This document shows, in pieces, positions 61,322 through 64,000 of a DNA stretch of 64,000 nucleotides. Source of the DNA: Pseudaestuariivita atlantica (lineage in GTDB: Bacteria > Pseudomonadota > Alphaproteobacteria > Rhodobacterales > Rhodobacteraceae); contig NZ_AQQZ01000004.1 in NCBI RefSeq assembly GCF_001205715.1, positions 248,001-312,000 of the forward strand, read 5' to 3'. Position 1 is the stretch's first letter. Each line of letters starts with the position of its first letter. A program made the translations under genes and the position numbers. The notes beneath the pieces are model-generated. The model searched no databases. It was not told where the DNA came from and worked only from the letters and a program-made list of their open reading frames with translations.

Positions 61322-63964
61322 GTGAGCGCGCAAACCGTCACGCCGATGATGGCGCAATATCTTGAGATCAAAAGCGCCTATCCGCAGGCGCTTTTGTTCT
61401 ACCGGATGGGCGATTTCTACGAGTTGTTCTTCGATGATGCCGTGGCGGCTTCTGCCGCGCTCGACATCGCGCTGACGAAACGCGGCAAGCATGACGGGGC
61501 CGATATCCCGATGTGCGGTGTCCCGGTGCACGCCGCCGAAGGCTACCTCCTGACCCTGATCCGCAAGGGCTTTCGCGTCGCCGTGTGCGAGCAGATGGAA
61601 AGCCCGGCGGAGGCGAAGAAACGCGGCTACAAGGCCGTCGTAAGGCGCGAGGTCGTGCGGCTGGTCACCCCCGGCACGCTGACCGAGGACTCGCTGCTAG
61701 AACCGCGCCGCCACAACTATCTGGCCGCCTTCGCCCAGATCCGCGACGCGGCGGCGCTCGCGTGGGTCGATATCTCGACCGGCGCATTCCACGTCATGCC
61801 CTTGCCCTCCGTCCGGCTTGGCCCGGAACTGGCCCGCCTGCGCCCGGCAGAGGTGATCCTTGCCCAGGACGCCGATTTGCAGGTGCAGGACCTCGTGGCC
61901 GAGGCCGGAGCGGCACCGACGCTGCACAGCCGCGCGGCGTTCGATAGCACCGCCGCGCCGGGGCGGGTCTGCAGCGCGCTTGGCGTTGCCTCCCTCGAAG
62001 CGTTTGGCACCTTTGACCGGGCCGAGGCTTCGGCGATGGGTGCGCTCGTCGATTACATCGACATCACCCAGAAAGGTCAGGTCCCGCTGTTGCGTCCGCC
62101 GGTGCGGGAGGCGGGTGCGGCCTTCATGCAGATCGATGCCGCAACGCGCCGTAACCTTGAATTGACTCAAAGCCTGTCTGGTGGCCGCGCCGGATCGCTT
62201 CTTGCCACGATTGACCGCACCGTGACCTCGGCGGGCGCAAGACTGCTGGAACGGCGATTGTCGAGCCCCTCGCGGGACATGGGCACGATCAGCGATCGGC
62301 TCGATGCGGTGGACCTTCTGGTTACGGATGTAACCTTCTGCACTGACCTCCGCGATGCGCTGCGCAAGGTGCCCGATATCGACCGCGCCCTGTCGCGGTT
62401 GTCGCTGGACCGTGGCGGCCCGCGCGACATGACGGCGATCCGCGCCGCATTGGAACAGGCGGAAGCCCTCGCATCCCTGTGCCAGGGCCGTGACCTGCCG
62501 CCCGCCCTGAAGGATCACGTCGCCAACCTGACAGGCCACGAGACGCTGCACGCACTTCTGGATGCCGCGCTTGTTGCCGAGCCTCCCTTGTTGGCGCGTG
62601 ACGGCGGGTTCATCGCACCGGGCCACGATGCCGATCTGGATGAAGCGCGCACCTTGCGGGACGAGGGCCGTAGCGTGATCGCGCGGATGGAGGGTGAATA
62701 CAGGGACGAAACCGGAATTTCCTCTCTCAAGATCAAGCACAACAACGTGCTGGGTTACTTCATCGAAACCACCGCGACCCACGCGGAAAAGATGATGTCG
62801 GCCCCGTTGTCGGAAACTTTCATCCACCGGCAGACCACGGCCAACCAGGTGCGGTTCACCACCGTCCCCCTCAGCGAGATGGAGACGCGGATCCTGAACG
62901 CGGGGGCGCATGCGCTCGATATCGAGATGCGGCTCTATTCCAGCCTGAAAGCTGCAATTCTGGACGCTGCGCCGTCGCTTGGCCTGACCGCGCAGGCGCT
63001 TGCGGATATCGATCTGTCCGCCGCCCTTGCCGACCTGGCGCGCGATCTTGACTGGTGCCGTCCCACACTCGACTCCTCCCGCGCGTTCGAGGTCGAAGGC
63101 GGGCGGCACCCGGTGGTTGAGGCGGCCTTGTCGCAGACGGGCGACCCGTTCATCGCCAACGATTGCGCGCTAACAGAGACTGATAATGGCGCGGTCTGGC
63201 TTCTGACCGGGCCGAACATGGCGGGTAAGTCGACCTTCCTGCGCCAGAACGCATTGATCGCCCTTCTGGCGCAGATGGGAAGTTACGTCCCGGCCAAGTC
63301 GGCGCGGATCGGACTTGTGAGCCAGCTGTTTTCCCGCGTCGGCGCGTCGGACGACCTGGCGCGCGGGCGGTCGACCTTCATGGTCGAAATGGTGGAAACC
63401 GCCGCCATCCTGAACCAGGCGGACGAGGCCGCGCTCGTCATCCTTGACGAGATCGGGCGCGGGACGGCAACCTATGACGGGCTGTCGATCGCATGGGCCA
63501 CGCTGGAACACCTGCACGACGCCAACCGCTGCCGCGCCTTGTTCGCAACGCATTACCATGAACTCACCGCACTGGCTGACAAGCTGGGCGGCGTCGAAAA
63601 CGCGACCGTGGCGGTCAAGGAATGGGAGGGCGACGTGATCTTTCTGCACGAGGTGCGCAAGGGCGCAGCGGACCGATCCTATGGCGTGCAGGTGGCGAAG
63701 CTTGCCGGCCTTCCGCCCAGCGTCGTCGAGCGTGCGCGGATCGTGCTGGAGGCGCTGGAACAGGGTGAGCGGGAAGGCGGAGTCCGTCCCAAGGCGTTGA
63801 TCGACGACCTGCCGCTATTCTCGGTCGCGGCGACACCTGCGCCTTCGCCCACCAAGTCGAAAACCGATGACCTTCTGGCAGGGATTGACCCGGACACGCT
63901 CACCCCGCGCGAGGCGCTTCAGGCCCTTTACGACCTGAAAGACGCGCTAAAGGACACATCCTGA
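61322..63964 (+). CDS. mutS: DNA mismatch repair protein MutS
   Basis: An 880-residue mismatch sensor. The Phe-x-Glu mismatch-binding motif is GDFYELFF (Phe32, Glu34). The ATPase domain has Walker A GPNMAGKST (about 629-637), Walker B LVILDEIGRGTATYDG and FATHYHEL; the helix-turn-helix ends in SYGVQVAKLAGLP. The C-terminus (LTPREALQALYDLKDAL) is the tetramerisation/MutL-interaction tail. The start is GTG: 61322 is spaced better from GGGGGGAA than the GTG at 61319. The first ATG is eight codons further, inside conserved TPMMAQYLEIK. The remaining 36 bases of the window hold no readable gene. Confidence 0.96.
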   Translation: MSAQTVTPMMAQYLEIKSAYPQALLFYRMGDFYELFFDDAVAASAALDIALTKRGKHDGADIPMCGVPVHAAEGYLLTLIRKGFRVAVCEQMESPAEAKKRGYKAVVRREVVRLVTPGTLTEDSLLEPRRHNYLAAFAQIRDAAALAWVDISTGAFHVMPLPSVRLGPELARLRPAEVILAQDADLQVQDLVAEAGAAPTLHSRAAFDSTAAPGRVCSALGVASLEAFGTFDRAEASAMGALVDYIDITQKGQVPLLRPPVREAGAAFMQIDAATRRNLELTQSLSGGRAGSLLATIDRTVTSAGARLLERRLSSPSRDMGTISDRLDAVDLLVTDVTFCTDLRDALRKVPDIDRALSRLSLDRGGPRDMTAIRAALEQAEALASLCQGRDLPPALKDHVANLTGHETLHALLDAALVAEPPLLARDGGFIAPGHDADLDEARTLRDEGRSVIARMEGEYRDETGISSLKIKHNNVLGYFIETTATHAEKMMSAPLSETFIHRQTTANQVRFTTVPLSEMETRILNAGAHALDIEMRLYSSLKAAILDAAPSLGLTAQALADIDLSAALADLARDLDWCRPTLDSSRAFEVEGGRHPVVEAALSQTGDPFIANDCALTETDNGAVWLLTGPNMAGKSTFLRQNALIALLAQMGSYVPAKSARIGLVSQLFSRVGASDDLARGRSTFMVEMVETAAILNQADEAALVILDEIGRGTATYDGLSIAWATLEHLHDANRCRALFATHYHELTALADKLGGVENATVAVKEWEGDVIFLHEVRKGAADRSYGVQVAKLAGLPPSVVERARIVLEALEQGEREGGVRPKALIDDLPLFSVAATPAPSPTKSKTDDLLAGIDPDTLTPREALQALYDLKDALKDTS

Positions 63965-64000
63965 CGACTGTCAGCCCGTGAAGGACGACACGCCTACCTG

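Noticed and set aside
63978-64000. GTG at 63978 as the start of the next gene after mutS
   Set aside because: Only seven codons are visible; I cannot support any product, although a uridylyltransferase gene often follows mutS in this group.
1-64000. CRISPR arrays, insertion sequences, prophage genes or toxin-antitoxin pairs
   Set aside because: No regularly spaced repeats, transposase, phage structural gene or small paired toxin-antitoxin genes were found on either strand.

Overview
The window is a continuous, gene-dense, high-GC stretch of an alphaproteobacterial chromosome, most likely Rhodobacteraceae (Roseobacter/Rhodobacter group). Pointers to this are the divergent senC-regA / regB redox locus, addBA instead of recBCD, the order tsaE-amgK-murU-addB-addA-trxA, an NnrR-type box in front of a pseudoazurin-nirK pair, a CtrA-type TTAA-N7-TTAA site, and sigma32-like promoters before heat-shock genes. 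I call 62 protein genes and one tRNA-Leu. There is no insertion sequence, integrase, CRISPR array, rRNA or origin. The longest gene-free stretch is 284 bases (2059-2342).

Layout. (1) 1-2058: start of a Crp/Fnr regulator (probably NnrR), divergent from pseudoazurin and copper nitrite reductase: the nitrite-to-NO step of denitrification. (2) 2343-12167: an envelope and polysaccharide region, the least routine part of the window. It holds a secreted protein of unknown function, an OmpA-like protein translationally coupled to a secreted caspase-fold protein, a CsgG-like lipoprotein with a peptidoglycan-binding end, and a four-gene operon (acyltransferase 3, STAS-nucleotidyltransferase-beta-helix fusion, cellulose-synthase-like GT2, DUF3131). 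A second OmpA-like gene diverges from that operon across a long dyad repeat. (3) 12204-18445: tRNA-Leu(CAG), a DUF2161 nuclease-fold protein, an NDUFA9-like protein, RegA, SenC, RegB, and a PAS protein behind a CtrA-type box. (4) 18489-27277: tsaE, amgK, murU, addB and addA chained by ATGA overlaps, then trxA and a terminator. (5) 27331-31829: a phosphotransferase, then hslV and hslU separated by a membrane protein and a DM13 protein. (6) 32012-37737: a peptide-type ABC importer. (7) 37844-43865: pip, ubiG, marR, nit, grxC, comF, a methyltransferase-like gene and hemH. (8) 43959-46132: a small membrane protein and a cell-wall group of two L,D-transpeptidases around a CAP lipoprotein. (9) 46220-54449: a long minus-strand operon, hslO, NUDIX, cca, lysE, two ABC exporter half-transporters, rlmD-like. 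(10) 54525-63964: a NUDIX gene, a response regulator/PP2C phosphatase divergent from an HPt gene, ilvA, argG, a Tat-exported protein, a sulfotransferase-like protein, periplasmic msrA and mutS.

Common threads are redox and anaerobic control (NnrR, RegBA, SenC, NirK), protein quality control (HslUV, Hsp33, thioredoxin, glutaredoxin, MsrA), DNA repair (AddAB, MutS), and envelope building or recycling (AmgK/MurU, L,D-transpeptidases, OmpA proteins, the polysaccharide operon). The most likely undescribed system is the 2343-12167 region. There a polysaccharide synthase operon with an unusual STAS-containing sugar nucleotidyltransferase lies among outer-membrane and periplasmic proteins and a secreted caspase-like protein. 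All functions are read from translated sequence and remembered family features; no database search was run.
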